From the NCBI GenBank assembly GCA_023421955.1, contig JAEZSE010000031.1, forward strand, positions 69,945 to 133,944: 64,000 nucleotides of DNA, given 5' to 3'. This DNA comes from Bacillota bacterium. GTDB taxonomy: Bacteria > Bacillota > Clostridia > Christensenellales > UMGS416. Below are positions 23,450-32,604 of the stretch, piece after piece. Under the pieces are notes generated by a model, which did no database searches, was not told the DNA's origin, and was given only the letters and a program-made list of their open reading frames with translations. The stretch's first letter is position 1. Each line of letters starts with the position of its first letter. The translations under genes and the position numbers were made by a program.

Positions 23450-24236
23450 GTCCCTTCACCAGTTCCGTCCAAAGACCATATGATTGCCCGATCCCCTCCG
23501 CAGCACCCCCTAACCGGAGCACATCCAGAATCCGTTGCTCACAATCCGCCGGCTTGACTGCAAAACCGGCGATGTGCTCCAACGACCGTTTTCGGCTGGG
23601 GAAAAACACCAGGTTACGGGCAAACAGCGCCTGCAGGAAGTGATCCAGGGCGTTGTCCAGCGCGTAGTGATAAAACAGCGGGTCCTTGCGGGCTACGGCA
23701 CGCTCCAGATCTTCCACGTCGCCCAGCGCGGACAAATGGTGCCCCGCAAGCTGTTTGGCAAGTGTTTCCGGGTAATGAGCGACCTTTTCTTTCATCCCCC
23801 GCAGGAAGCCGCCCCGGTCAAGCAGCACCTCCATGCCCAAGTACATCGCGCATCGGCCCGTAGGATAAAAGCCGCCCTCCCGGTCCGGCTGCTCGCCACG
23901 CAGTACAGCGTCCACCTCAGCGGCGGCCTGTTCCATCGTGAAGTACATGAGCCAGGTCTCCACGCCCTGGATGCGGGCAAAGTCTCCGACGCCCCAGCGG
24001 CCGCCACTGAACACACCGACTTTAGCTGTGTCAAGTTCAGCGGTTATATTGTCAAGTATGGCTTTGCGGGCATCACCAGATGGGATAACATCGCAATATA
24101 GGAAAACATCGATGTCGCCGTCGGCGGGAGATGCCGGCAATGCTCTGCCACCGCTGCGGCCAATGGACTGCACGCCTGGCAGAGTGGAAGCCAGTTGGAT
24201 CAACTTGGCATATGTAGTTTCCAGTTTGTTGTTCAT
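23430..24236 (-). CDS. Nucleotidyltransferase-fold protein (DUF4037-like)
   Basis: 268 residues. The N-terminal pol-beta-type nucleotidyltransferase motif is present: SIGRSGGRALPASPADGD then IDVFLY, with metal-binding Asp41 and Asp43. The rest is helical, with DPLFYHYALDNALDHFLQALFA, as in DUF4037 or MNT-type proteins that modify small molecules or proteins. Aminoglycoside adenylyltransferase activity is possible but not indicated. It stands alone on the minus strand; its last codons lie inside the bidirectional terminator stem. Confidence 0.7.
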   Translation of the reverse strand: MNNKLETTYAKLIQLASTLPGVQSIGRSGGRALPASPADGDIDVFLYCDVIPSGDARKAILDNITAELDTAKVGVFSGGRWGVGDFARIQGVETWLMYFTMEQAAAEVDAVLRGEQPDREGGFYPTGRCAMYLGMEVLLDRGGFLRGMKEKVAHYPETLAKQLAGHHLSALGDVEDLERAVARKDPLFYHYALDNALDHFLQALFARNLVFFPSRKRSLEHIAGFAVKPADCEQRILDVLRLGGAAEGIGQSYGLWTELVKGLKKLAE

Positions 24237-24260
24237 TGGTAATCCTCACCTCTCCATATG

Positions 24261-24323
24261 AAATCCCCTCTGGCTCCGGCAGGAGCCATTCCCCCTTGAA
24301 TCGGCGCATAGCGCCGATAAGGG
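24261..24323. repeat. C6/G6 hairpin repeat, family A copy 4 (diverged)
   Basis: AAATCCCCTCTGGCTCC, then GGAGCCATTCCCCCTT and a second stem CGGCGC-ATA-GCGCCG inserted before AAGGG. This copy has a different second hairpin from the others and lies between hemZ and the nucleotidyltransferase. Confidence 0.6.
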
Positions 24324-24346
24324 TGGCAGAGAGGTTCATGCTCAGT

Positions 24347-25816
24347 TTAATGGTTCATAAAGAAACCTGTTTTGGATCGAATCATCTCGTCAATAGTTCC
24401 GATATAGTACTCGATGTTCTTTGGATTGGGAAACCGCTCATGGCGGGTCTGTTCATAAAACATCCGTTTAGACACAGCCCCAGCCCCCAGGGCTATGATG
24501 TCGTGGGTTTCCTCCATCATATCGATGTTATAGACACACGCCGTGCCGGGCAGGGCATAACCCACGTTTTCCAGGTTTCCGGTCATATACTTCTGGCGGT
24601 ACATGTAGTAAGGCTCCATCCCCCGCCCTGCCGCAAAGGCATGGGCAAGCTCCACCATGCGGGCAACCTCCTCATCGGTGGGTAGCGGGTATTCGCCCAG
24701 CCGCTCATTCAGGCGAGAGGAGTGCTTGATGGCCAGCGTGTGCACAGTCAGGTTGTCCATGTCGAGCGGTGCCAGCGCTTCCAGTGTGCTTGCCATATCA
24801 TCGGCGGCTTCACCGGGCAGACCGGCGATCAAGTCCATGTTGATCTGGCTGATGTCGGCGGCACGGGCCATAGTGAAGGCTTCCAGCACGTCTTCCGGCG
24901 TGTGATCGCGGCCAATGGCCTGGAGCGTGCGAGCGTTCATCGTCTGCGGGTTGATGCTCACCCTGCCCACACCCATAGTTTTGAGCATCGCCATGGTTTC
25001 GGCAGTCACGCTGTCCGGCCTGCCGGCCTCCACGGTGAACTCCCGTGCACCGGGGAATGCCTTTTGCGTTTCATCCAGCACCCGTTGCAGTTGCTCTGTT
25101 GGGATGGCCACCGGTGTACCACCGCCCACATAGATGGCGCGGCAGCGCCTGCCCTGCCCGGCCATCACCGAGCCGAAGGCAGCGATCTCCTGGAGCAGCG
25201 CCTCCACATAAGCGTCAGCCAACTTGGGTTTGCGCATGTCGGCGCTGAAGAACGAGCAGTATAGGCAGCGGGTGCGGCAGAACGGGATGCCGATATAGAC
25301 ATCATAATGGCCCTGATCGCCCCATGTATGAATACCCTGCTGCGCGGCGAGGATGTCACCCACCAAACGGGCCTTGGGTTCCGATACATCGAATACAGTT
25401 TGCAGTGCTTCCACCATTACGGGCAGGCTGCCCTGCCCCATCTCGTCCAGCAGTTGCCGGGCAAGCTTGGTGGGCCGGATGCCGGTCAAGGACCCCCACG
25501 GTGGGGAGAAGCCACGATCATCCTTTAGGAGGGCATACAAACACAGCTTGGCATAGCGTTTCTTGAGCCTCTCCATCAGCAAGCTGTCATCGCTTTGCAC
25601 TGTGCTGAAGGACATTTCCCGGGCGATGGGCTCTTGGCCAGGCCGGATGAACTCGCATCGCTCGGCCCAATGCCCCTGCTGCTCCTCAAAGCGGTGGTCA
25701 ATGGCAAGCTCCGCGCCGGATTCCTCAGCAGAGATCTTCTCCATGCCAAAGAAAAGCCGGATTACATCGGCCATGTCGTTATAAAAGCCCGGTTGGTTCG
25801 TCGTAAACTGGATCAT
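24347..25816 (-). CDS. hemZ: Oxygen-independent coproporphyrinogen dehydrogenase HemZ
   Basis: 489 residues. A 160-residue N-terminal domain typical of HemZ (WGSLTGIRPTKL near 107-118) precedes the radical SAM core. The [4Fe-4S] ligands are Cys180, Cys184 and Cys187 (FCRTRCLYCSF), followed by YVGGGTPVAIPTEQL. The family is related to HemN, which oxidatively decarboxylates coproporphyrinogen III; HemZ proteins of anaerobes may have other roles. The start overlaps the MBL stop as ATGA, so it is the last gene of the rel-dtd-MBL-hemZ run. Confidence 0.93.
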   Translation of the reverse strand: MIQFTTNQPGFYNDMADVIRLFFGMEKISAEESGAELAIDHRFEEQQGHWAERCEFIRPGQEPIAREMSFSTVQSDDSLLMERLKKRYAKLCLYALLKDDRGFSPPWGSLTGIRPTKLARQLLDEMGQGSLPVMVEALQTVFDVSEPKARLVGDILAAQQGIHTWGDQGHYDVYIGIPFCRTRCLYCSFFSADMRKPKLADAYVEALLQEIAAFGSVMAGQGRRCRAIYVGGGTPVAIPTEQLQRVLDETQKAFPGAREFTVEAGRPDSVTAETMAMLKTMGVGRVSINPQTMNARTLQAIGRDHTPEDVLEAFTMARAADISQINMDLIAGLPGEAADDMASTLEALAPLDMDNLTVHTLAIKHSSRLNERLGEYPLPTDEEVARMVELAHAFAAGRGMEPYYMYRQKYMTGNLENVGYALPGTACVYNIDMMEETHDIIALGAGAVSKRMFYEQTRHERFPNPKNIEYYIGTIDEMIRSKTGFFMNH

Positions 25817-26442
25817 ATGCTGATCGGGTTCATTACCCGCTCCCGGCCGATTGTGCTTGGCTGACCGTGTCCGGGGTAGATGGAGATATTTTCATCCATG
25901 GAAAGCAGCCGTGCCATCGAAAGCATCAACGCCTGCATGTCACCGCCGGGGAAACCAGTGTTACCGTAACCGCCCCGAAACAATGTGTCGCCGGTAAACA
26001 GGTCGTCCCCCACCCAAAAGCAGCAGGAGCCCGGCGTGTGCCCCGGTGTGTGCAGCACCTTCACAACAAGGTTTCCAACAGCAATTTCGCTGCCTTCAGC
26101 CAATTCCGCATCCACATGCCGCCCGGTGATGGGCTTCTGCCGGAACGGGCCGGACATATTGCGCATCGGGTCACTGAGGCCAGACCGGTCCAGGCTGTGA
26201 ATCGACACCTGCGCGCCGGTGCGCTCACGCAACTCGTCAGAACCTGACACATGGTCGAAGTGGCAATGGGTTAGCAGAACGTGGCGGATTGCGGCGCCCT
26301 CCGCCTCTGCTGCTTGCAGCAGTTGTTCTACGTTAATATCCACATCGATTGCGGCGGCGATGCCTGTTTCCATGCAAACCAATAGATAACTACGGCCATC
26401 GTTGCGGCCTGTTGGCACGGAAATGATTTTATGAACGGCCAT
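25813..26442 (-). CDS. MBL-fold metallo-hydrolase, glyoxalase II-like
   Basis: 209 residues of metallo-beta-lactamase fold. The zinc motif THCHFDHVSGSDEL, HTPGHTPGSCCFWVGD, FTGDTLFRGGYGNTG and the late YPGHGQPSTIG are all present, giving a full binuclear site. It is the YqgX/GloB-like hydrolase usually found beside rel and dtd in Clostridia, probably a thioester hydrolase. ATG 26442 shares a base with the dtd stop (TGATG). Confidence 0.93.
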   Translation of the reverse strand: MAVHKIISVPTGRNDGRSYLLVCMETGIAAAIDVDINVEQLLQAAEAEGAAIRHVLLTHCHFDHVSGSDELRERTGAQVSIHSLDRSGLSDPMRNMSGPFRQKPITGRHVDAELAEGSEIAVGNLVVKVLHTPGHTPGSCCFWVGDDLFTGDTLFRGGYGNTGFPGGDMQALMLSMARLLSMDENISIYPGHGQPSTIGRERVMNPISI

Positions 26443-26891
26443 CAAAAGGCCCTCCTGCTGTCCAAAAGAATCGTAACAGGCCCGTCATTGACAAGATGGA
26501 CCTCCATCTCAGCCCGGAATTGGCCGGTTTGCACCTCAATACCAGCCCGGCGGAGGAAGTCAACCGCGGCCAGATACCACCGCTCACCTTCCTCGGGTGC
26601 TGCGGCATTGGAAAAACTGGGCCGGCGGCCATGGCGGGCGTCACCCAGAAGCGTAAACTGTGACACGACGAGCACATTGCCGTCCACATCACCCACAGCC
26701 AGGTTCATCTTACCCTCGCCATCCTCAAAGATGCGCAGGCCGATGATCTTGGTGCAGATATATTCCAGATCCTTCTCACCGTCACCCAACTCCACACCAA
26801 GAAAGACCAGCAGGCCGTGGCCGATCTGGCCGACAGTCTGGGCTGCCACGTCCACTCTGGCGGATTTGACACGCTGGATGACTGCTCGCAT
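26442..26891 (-). CDS. dtd: D-aminoacyl-tRNA deacylase
   Basis: 149 residues, full length. The SQFTLLGDARHGRRPSF motif holds the active-site pocket. The Gly-cisPro equivalent is NDGPVTILLDS near the C terminus. It removes D-amino acids and misloaded glycine from tRNA. It is placed between rel and the MBL gene, the usual order in Clostridia. Confidence 0.97.
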   Translation of the reverse strand: MRAVIQRVKSARVDVAAQTVGQIGHGLLVFLGVELGDGEKDLEYICTKIIGLRIFEDGEGKMNLAVGDVDGNVLVVSQFTLLGDARHGRRPSFSNAAAPEEGERWYLAAVDFLRRAGIEVQTGQFRAEMEVHLVNDGPVTILLDSRRAF

Positions 26892-26916
26892 ACTCTCTCC
26901 GTCTCTTCAGGGCGCC

Positions 26917-29073
26917 TCACGTCCCCCGATACACATCAATCATCTCGGGAATCTTCCGGAACGCACGGATCAACGCTTCCAGCTGCACCTTGTCCTTAAT
27001 TTGAATGAGCATCGCCATGTTGGCCACGCCTTTGGCGGTCACCTTGGCGTTCACCTCAATCATGTGGGCGTCCACAGCATCAATGGCCTTGTAGATGTCA
27101 ACAATGAGCGCCGGGCGGTCATAGGCGCTCAGGTGCAGGCGGGCGCGGTAGGCCGAGCTGGCATCGTCTTCCCAAGCCACGTCGATAAAGCGGCTGGCGT
27201 CGTTCATGAGATCTATGATGCTGGGGCAATCCCGGCGATGTACGGACACGCCTCGACCCCGCGTGATGAAACCCACAATCTCATCGTGGGGCACCGGGTT
27301 GCAACACTGGGCGAAGCGCACCAGCATGTTTTTATGGCCCTTTACAATGATGCCCCTGCTGCTCGGCGGTTTCTTCTGCGTCTTGTTTTCGGCGGCAGGA
27401 GCTGCCTCAGCCTGCTTGGCCTTCTGCTCACGGCGGAGCTCCGCCAGCAGCCGCTGCAGCACCTGGCCAGTTGTGAGGCCGCCATAACCCACAGCGGCGT
27501 ACATGTCTTCCACAGAGCTCAGTGTGAACTTTTTATACAGCTTCTGCAGCCACTCGGGCTTTAACAGGTCACCAAGCAACACACCGGAGCGCTTGGCCGC
27601 CTCCTCCAGCATGTCCTGGCCTTTTTCGATATTTTCATCCTTATATTCTTTTTTGAACCAGGCGCGGATCTTGTTGCGGGCCTGGGGTGTTTTCACGATG
27701 TTGAGCCAGTCGCGGCTGGGGCCCCGGCTGGTGTTGGAGGTGATGATTTCCACTATGTCGCCAGTTTTAAGCTCGGCGTTCAGGTTCACCATCTTGCCGT
27801 TGATCTTAGCCCCCACACACTTGTTGCCCACGGCGCTGTGGATTATATAGGCGAAATCCACCGGCGTGGCCCCCTTAGGCAAGTCCACCACATCGCCCTT
27901 TGGCGTAAACACAAACACCTCGGTGGCAAACAGATCGAGCTTCAGCGAGTCCATGAACTCATGGGCGTCACGGGTCTCGTTCTGCCACTCCAGGATCTGG
28001 CGGAGCCAGGCAAGCTTGCTGTCAAACTGATTGTCGCCGCCCGCTTCCTTTTCCTTATATTTCCAGTGGGCGGCGATGCCGAATTCTGCTGTGCGGTGCA
28101 TCTCCCAGGTGCGGATCTGCACCTCAAACGGTGCGCCGCCCCGCCCGATCACCGTAGTGTGCAGCGACTGATACAGGTTGGCCTTGGGCACGGCGATGTA
28201 ATCCTTAAACCGACCTGGCAGAGGGCGCCAGAGCGTGTGCACGATGCCCAGTACGCCGTAGCAATCCTTCACACTATCCACAATCACGCGCACGGCGGAG
28301 AGGTCGTAGATCTGCTCCAGAGTTTTGTGCTGCTCCTTCATCTTGCGGTAGATGCTGGCGTAGTGCTTCAGGCGGCCCTCAATGTTGGCGGCAATGTCTG
28401 CCTCCTCCAGCCGCTCGCGGATCTGGGCGATCACCAGGTCAATCTCCGTGCTGCGGTTGGCCACCGTGGCCTCCAGCTCGCGGGCAACTTCTGCGTAACC
28501 CTCGGGATCGAGGTAACGCAGCGCCAGGTCTTCCAGCTCCACCTTGATCTTGAAGATACCAAGCCGGTGGGCCAGCGGCGCATAGATTTCACGGGTTTCG
28601 CGGGCCACGGCAACCTGCTTCTCCCGGGGGCAGGCATCGAGCGTACGCATATTGTGAAGCCGGTCGGCCAACTTGATCATGATCACGCGGATATCCTGAG
28701 ACATCGCAAGCAGCATCTTGCGGATGCTCTCAGCTTGCCGCTCCTCGTTGCTGCTGAACTCCACCTTGCTGATCTTGGTGAGCCCATCCACAATCAGGGC
28801 GATTTCCGGCCCAAACTTTTCCTTGATCTCCTCCAGCGTGACGATCGTGTCTTCCACGGTGTCGTGGAGCAAGCCCGCGGCGATCGTGGTAGCGTCCATG
28901 TCCATATCCAGAAGGATCGTGGAGACCTCGCAAGGGTGGATGAAATAGGGCTCGCCGGTTTGGCGGGCCTGCCCTTCATGGGCTGCCCTGGCAAATTCAT
29001 AAGCCCGTTCGATCAGGGCCTTATCCAGCTTGCCCGGTGCTTCCTTCCGAATGCGGTCAATGAACCCGTTCAC
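26917..29073 (-). CDS. rel: Bifunctional (p)ppGpp synthetase/hydrolase, RSH type
   Basis: 718 residues. The HD hydrolase domain is at about 27-180 (AGLLHDTVEDT, KLADRLHNMRTL). The synthetase domain has AVRVIVDSVKDCYGVLGIVH and GRFKDYIAVPKANLYQSLHT; RFKD in place of the EXDD of monofunctional RelA indicates both activities. TGS (VFTPKGDVVDLPKGATPVDF), zinc-finger/helical and ACT domains follow. It controls the stringent response by making or degrading (p)ppGpp. Both HD and synthetase motifs look intact. Gene order recJ-apt-rel-dtd is kept. Confidence 0.97.
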   Translation of the reverse strand: MNGFIDRIRKEAPGKLDKALIERAYEFARAAHEGQARQTGEPYFIHPCEVSTILLDMDMDATTIAAGLLHDTVEDTIVTLEEIKEKFGPEIALIVDGLTKISKVEFSSNEERQAESIRKMLLAMSQDIRVIMIKLADRLHNMRTLDACPREKQVAVARETREIYAPLAHRLGIFKIKVELEDLALRYLDPEGYAEVARELEATVANRSTEIDLVIAQIRERLEEADIAANIEGRLKHYASIYRKMKEQHKTLEQIYDLSAVRVIVDSVKDCYGVLGIVHTLWRPLPGRFKDYIAVPKANLYQSLHTTVIGRGGAPFEVQIRTWEMHRTAEFGIAAHWKYKEKEAGGDNQFDSKLAWLRQILEWQNETRDAHEFMDSLKLDLFATEVFVFTPKGDVVDLPKGATPVDFAYIIHSAVGNKCVGAKINGKMVNLNAELKTGDIVEIITSNTSRGPSRDWLNIVKTPQARNKIRAWFKKEYKDENIEKGQDMLEEAAKRSGVLLGDLLKPEWLQKLYKKFTLSSVEDMYAAVGYGGLTTGQVLQRLLAELRREQKAKQAEAAPAAENKTQKKPPSSRGIIVKGHKNMLVRFAQCCNPVPHDEIVGFITRGRGVSVHRRDCPSIIDLMNDASRFIDVAWEDDASSAYRARLHLSAYDRPALIVDIYKAIDAVDAHMIEVNAKVTAKGVANMAMLIQIKDKVQLEALIRAFRKIPEMIDVYRGT

Positions 29074-29152
29074 ACGAATCTCCTTTGGGGATGGATGCTT
29101 TTATAGTATTATTCCCATAATCAAGGGGTGAGAAACTCCCGGTGATTCGCAA

Positions 29153-29177
29153 CAAGGCGGGGAGCACCCCCGCCTTG
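29153..29177 (-). terminator. Hairpin between apt and rel
   Basis: CAAGGCGGGG (29153-29162) pairs with CCCCGCCTTG (29168-29177). It stands directly after the apt stop on the minus strand. The following T content is low, so it may be an attenuator or a partial terminator. Confidence 0.55.
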
Positions 29178-29193
29178 CCTCATTGCACCTGCT

Positions 29194-29709
29194 TTAAAAT
29201 TTTATCGCCGAGAAGACATCATACCCCTGCAGGATTTCCTTGCCGGAATACATGGTCATCTCCATCGCAAAACACACGCACACAATCTCCGCGCCCATCT
29301 TCTCCAGCAGCTGGCAGGTGGCAAGGGCGGTGCTGCCGGTGGCAAGCAGGTCGTCCACCACGACCACGCGCTGGCCGGGCTGCACAGCGTCTCTATGCAC
29401 TTCCAGCGTGTCGCTGCGGCCCTGCTCAATCTGGTACTCATAGCGGAACACCTCTGCCGGCAGCTTGCCGGGGCGCCGCACCGGCACGAAGCCAGCCTTC
29501 AACAGATAAGCAAGCGGAGCGCCGATCACAAAGCCGCGGGCCTCGGGGCCGGCCACGATATCAATCCGCTTGTCCTTCAAGTGCTCATGCATCCTGTCCA
29601 TCAGTGCGGCGAAGGCTTCGCCGTCCTTCAACAGCGTCGTGATATCCCGGTAACGGATGCCGGGCATCGGGAAGTCCTGTATCAAGCGCACTTTGTCCTT
29701 CAGATTCAT
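29194..29709 (-). CDS. apt: Adenine phosphoribosyltransferase
   Basis: 171 residues, complete. The N terminus is MNLKDKVRLIQDFPMPGIRY, the usual APT opening, and the PRPP-binding loop VVVVDDLLATGSTALATC lies at about 120-137. It converts adenine and PRPP to AMP. An AGGAGGTGCGGCG stretch precedes ATG 29709. The annotated recJ frame overlaps its first 125 nt out of frame. Confidence 0.97.
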   Translation of the reverse strand: MNLKDKVRLIQDFPMPGIRYRDITTLLKDGEAFAALMDRMHEHLKDKRIDIVAGPEARGFVIGAPLAYLLKAGFVPVRRPGKLPAEVFRYEYQIEQGRSDTLEVHRDAVQPGQRVVVVDDLLATGSTALATCQLLEKMGAEIVCVCFAMEMTMYSGKEILQGYDVFSAIKF

Positions 29710-32125
29710 CGCCGCACCTCCTGATCGATTCGGTCAACAGCCTGTAGATCGAGCTGCCGTTGAGGTCTGCCTTTGCAGCCGGTTCCGCCGGCCGCAACCA
29801 CACGGGCTTGTCCAACTCCATGAGCAGCTCCAGCTCAATGAAGATTCGCGCGGAAACCTCCGCACGCCAGGCGGGCACGCCTTCCCGCTCCAGCCAATGC
29901 CAATCGGCAGGGGTTACCGGGCCTGCTTTTGAGAGCAGCGCCGACTTCATCAGCCGATAAACCCGGAGCAATTCCTCCCGGCTGAAATCACCGGGCAGCA
30001 GACTACCATCAAGGTTACCGCTAATTATAATGCAGTTTCCGGCATTGTTCAATCTTTCGCTGATGTGGGTTACCATACCGCCGGAAATGGGGCTGTCGAA
30101 CAGGAAAACACGGTCATACCCCTCCAGTGGAACAGCCTTGAGGTCAGGCGCGAGCACCAGCGCGTTTTCGCGGCGGGCAGCCTGGTGAGCAGCGCCCACA
30201 CCGGTATACACCCGCTCCAGCAAGCCGTCATGCCGCAGTGCATCCAACAGGTCAGTGGCGGTGGTCTCGGTAAGGCACAGCGCCAACGTGCCCCAGCAAG
30301 TGCTCCTCACCGCATCCAGATAGGCGGACACACCGGTTTGCCAATCAAGCTGCGCCGCAAGCCCATCCCCCTCCGGCAGCCGCACAAGCACCGCTTGCAC
30401 GGCCCCTCTGGCCCGGCCGATCAAAGCTCTTGCGCCGGCTTCTCCGTGTGGGGGGCGGATGTGCTCCACCACGGCCTGCACCCGCTGCCGGCCCATCCAA
30501 TCATTTACATCGGGCACCACCAGCGCGTCGCAGACTGCAGCGCCTTGCAGCGCGTCAAACATGGCGCCCTGCCGGAAGGCAATGCCCTCCACACCGTTGC
30601 TGCCGCCGAAGCGCATGCGCAGGTGCTTTTCATCTTTGGTACGAGCCAAACCGGCCAACGCCGCGTCCTTGAGATAAAACACCGGGCGGGGGTTGCCAAA
30701 GCCGCAGGGTTCCAGTTTATCCATATCCTCTGCCAGGCTGATGGTTAGCTCTGAAACCGCAAGCTCCGTATCATATTGCCGTAGCGGCAGGAAAACATCC
30801 TCCGCGTAGTTTTCCGCTAGGAACCGATCCAGCGCAGCGGCAAACAACTCCACATGCTCCGGCAGCAACGCGCAGCCGGCAGCCTGCTCGTGGCCACCGT
30901 AGCGCAGGAACCACCGGGAGCAGGCTTTCATCGCCTGAAACAGGTGCACGCCCGGCACGCTGCGGCCGGAGCCGTAGCAGGCCCCCTCCCCATCGCCAAA
31001 GAGGAATGTGGGTCGGTGGTAGCGCTCCACGATGCGTGAGGCCACGATGCCGGTGACGCCGGTGTTCCATTGGGGCTGATAGAGCACAATGGCCCGGCGC
31101 TTCGAAAAGGAGTAGCCGCTCTCAATCATGGCAACGGCTTGCTCCAAAATTCCCTCTTCCACACGCACACGGTCGGCGTTATCGTCGTTAAGCTCCGCCG
31201 CAATCTCTCTGGCCCTTGCTGCGTCTTGAGTCAGCATCAGTTCCACAGACTTGCGGGAAAGATCCATCCGCCCGCCGGCGTTGATGCGCGGGGCCAGCAT
31301 GAAGGCAATGTTGCCGGCCTTCACCGGCTTGCCGGCAAGCCCTGCGACTTCCTTCAGCGATTGTATGCCTGGCCGCTCACCGGTTTGGATGCGGTCAATG
31401 CCCATGCGCACGATGGCGCGGTTCTCATCGGTGAGCGGCACGATATCCGCCACGGTGGCCAGCGCCGCGAGATCGAGCGCCCGCTCTACTGCTTCCCGCC
31501 CGCCCAGCGCCTGCACCAGCTTCAGCGCTGTGCCCGCGCCGCAAAGGCCGGAGAAGCCATAAGCCTGGCCGGATCGCTTGGGGTTCACCACCGCTGTGCA
31601 GTCCGGCAGCACATCGGGGCACTCATGGTGGTCGGTCACAATCACGTCCATGCCCAGCTCGCGGGCACGGGCCACCTCTGCGCCATTGGTCACGCCACAG
31701 TCAACCGTCACCAGCAGCCCTGCCCCGGCGAAGGACTCCACCGCCGCACGGTTCAGGCCGTAACCCTCTGTATGGCGGTTGGGGATGTAATAGTCGCAAT
31801 TAGCTCCCCGGCCTGTCAAGTATTCGATGAGGATCGACGTGGCGCACACACCATCCACGTCATAGTCGCCATACACGATGATTTTCTCATGGGCCTCAAT
31901 GGCCAGTTCGATCCGCTTCGCCGCGTCTCCCATGCCCGTCAGGCCCAATGGGTCGCGAAGGCGCTCCATGCCGGGATTGAAAAAGGCACGGCCAAGCTCA
32001 GCCGTGGTCACGCCCCGGCCAATCAGGATTTCCGCAGTAGGCTTCATCACACCCAGCTCGCGGGCCAGCGCCTCCGCCTCTTGTGGCTCGGCACCCAGGT
32101 TTCGTTTCAGGTATCGGAACAGCAA
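29585..32125 (-). CDS. recJ: Single-stranded-DNA-specific exonuclease RecJ
   Basis: 846 residues. The DHH domain has IIVYGDYDVDGVCATSILIE, VTVDCGVTN and VTDHHECPDVLP; DHHA1 has RYGGHEQAAGCALL; a C-terminal OB and helical region follows. RecJ is a 5'-3' ssDNA exonuclease in recombination and mismatch repair. The start is TTG 32125, 6 nt after GAGAGGGAG; the upstream open frame is repeat-derived. About 40 extra C-terminal residues run out of frame over apt, and the expected ATGA junction is one frameshift away. Confidence 0.93.
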   Translation of the reverse strand: MLFRYLKRNLGAEPQEAEALARELGVMKPTAEILIGRGVTTAELGRAFFNPGMERLRDPLGLTGMGDAAKRIELAIEAHEKIIVYGDYDVDGVCATSILIEYLTGRGANCDYYIPNRHTEGYGLNRAAVESFAGAGLLVTVDCGVTNGAEVARARELGMDVIVTDHHECPDVLPDCTAVVNPKRSGQAYGFSGLCGAGTALKLVQALGGREAVERALDLAALATVADIVPLTDENRAIVRMGIDRIQTGERPGIQSLKEVAGLAGKPVKAGNIAFMLAPRINAGGRMDLSRKSVELMLTQDAARAREIAAELNDDNADRVRVEEGILEQAVAMIESGYSFSKRRAIVLYQPQWNTGVTGIVASRIVERYHRPTFLFGDGEGACYGSGRSVPGVHLFQAMKACSRWFLRYGGHEQAAGCALLPEHVELFAAALDRFLAENYAEDVFLPLRQYDTELAVSELTISLAEDMDKLEPCGFGNPRPVFYLKDAALAGLARTKDEKHLRMRFGGSNGVEGIAFRQGAMFDALQGAAVCDALVVPDVNDWMGRQRVQAVVEHIRPPHGEAGARALIGRARGAVQAVLVRLPEGDGLAAQLDWQTGVSAYLDAVRSTCWGTLALCLTETTATDLLDALRHDGLLERVYTGVGAAHQAARRENALVLAPDLKAVPLEGYDRVFLFDSPISGGMVTHISERLNNAGNCIIISGNLDGSLLPGDFSREELLRVYRLMKSALLSKAGPVTPADWHWLEREGVPAWRAEVSARIFIELELLMELDKPVWLRPAEPAAKADLNGSSIYRLLTESIRRCGDESEGQSALDTGLPDARHPLPGYHDAVEGRRSLRRTDGQDA

Positions 32126-32280
32126 AACAGGCTCCCTCTCCCCGAAGGGAAAACAGGTGAAATGACTCGAAGAAATGAAAACAATATACCAAATGTTGGG
32201 GGAGATGTAAACCATGGGAGTAGTCAGTAGCTGGTGACCAGTAAACAGTAGGGAATGATCCCGTGGTGTTCCGCCGATCA

Positions 32281-32325
32281 AAATCCCCCCGCCGCCGTTG
32301 GCGGCCCCCCCTTAGCAAGGGGGGT
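32281..32325. repeat. C6/G6 hairpin repeat, family A copy 5
   Basis: AAATCCCCCC, inner stem GCCGCC-GTT-GGCGGC, then CCCCCCTTA-GCA-AGGGGGG. It lies upstream of recJ. Confidence 0.7.
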
Positions 32326-32372
32326 GCGTTAGTCTTCTCCCTCGCTTACGTGAATGTGAAAGAACGATATTG

Positions 32373-32442
32373 CACCCCCTTTATGAAGGGGGGATGGCCT
32401 CCACAGAGGCCAGGGGGGATTTGTCTACGGGCCGGGACTGAG
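32373..32442. repeat. Family A copy 6 plus half of a family B element
   Basis: CACCCCCTTTATGAAGGGGGG, inner stem GGCCTC-CAC-AGAGGCC, then AGGGGGGATTT (to 32423), in the orientation opposite to copy 5. GGGCCGGGACTGAG at 32429-32442 is the left half of a family B palindrome. Confidence 0.65.
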
Positions 32443-32604
32443 TTACAGAATGCATGATGGGCTAGCAGCTGCGAAACTGCAACCAGCCGACCTCTGCTGC
32501 GAAGACGGGTGCAGGGCGAAGCCCTGTTAAGAACTCCCCTTCCCCGCCGACAGTCTGATGGTTGCCACACAGCAGATCGGGGAAGGGGCAAGGGGATGGG
32601 GCAA
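32426..32604. other. Non-coding interval downstream of kbl
   Basis: It holds a small stem CAGGGC-GAA-GCCCTG (32513-32527) and a perfect 11-bp inverted repeat, CCCCTTCCCCG (32536-32546) with CGGGGAAGGGG (32578-32588), around a 31-nt loop. The latter is close to the kbl stop on the minus strand but has no U-run. No gene was recognised. Confidence 0.5.

Noticed and set aside
26431..27564. Open frame of 377 codons opposite dtd and rel
   Set aside because: It spans the junction of two well-supported minus-strand genes and has no recognisable domain.
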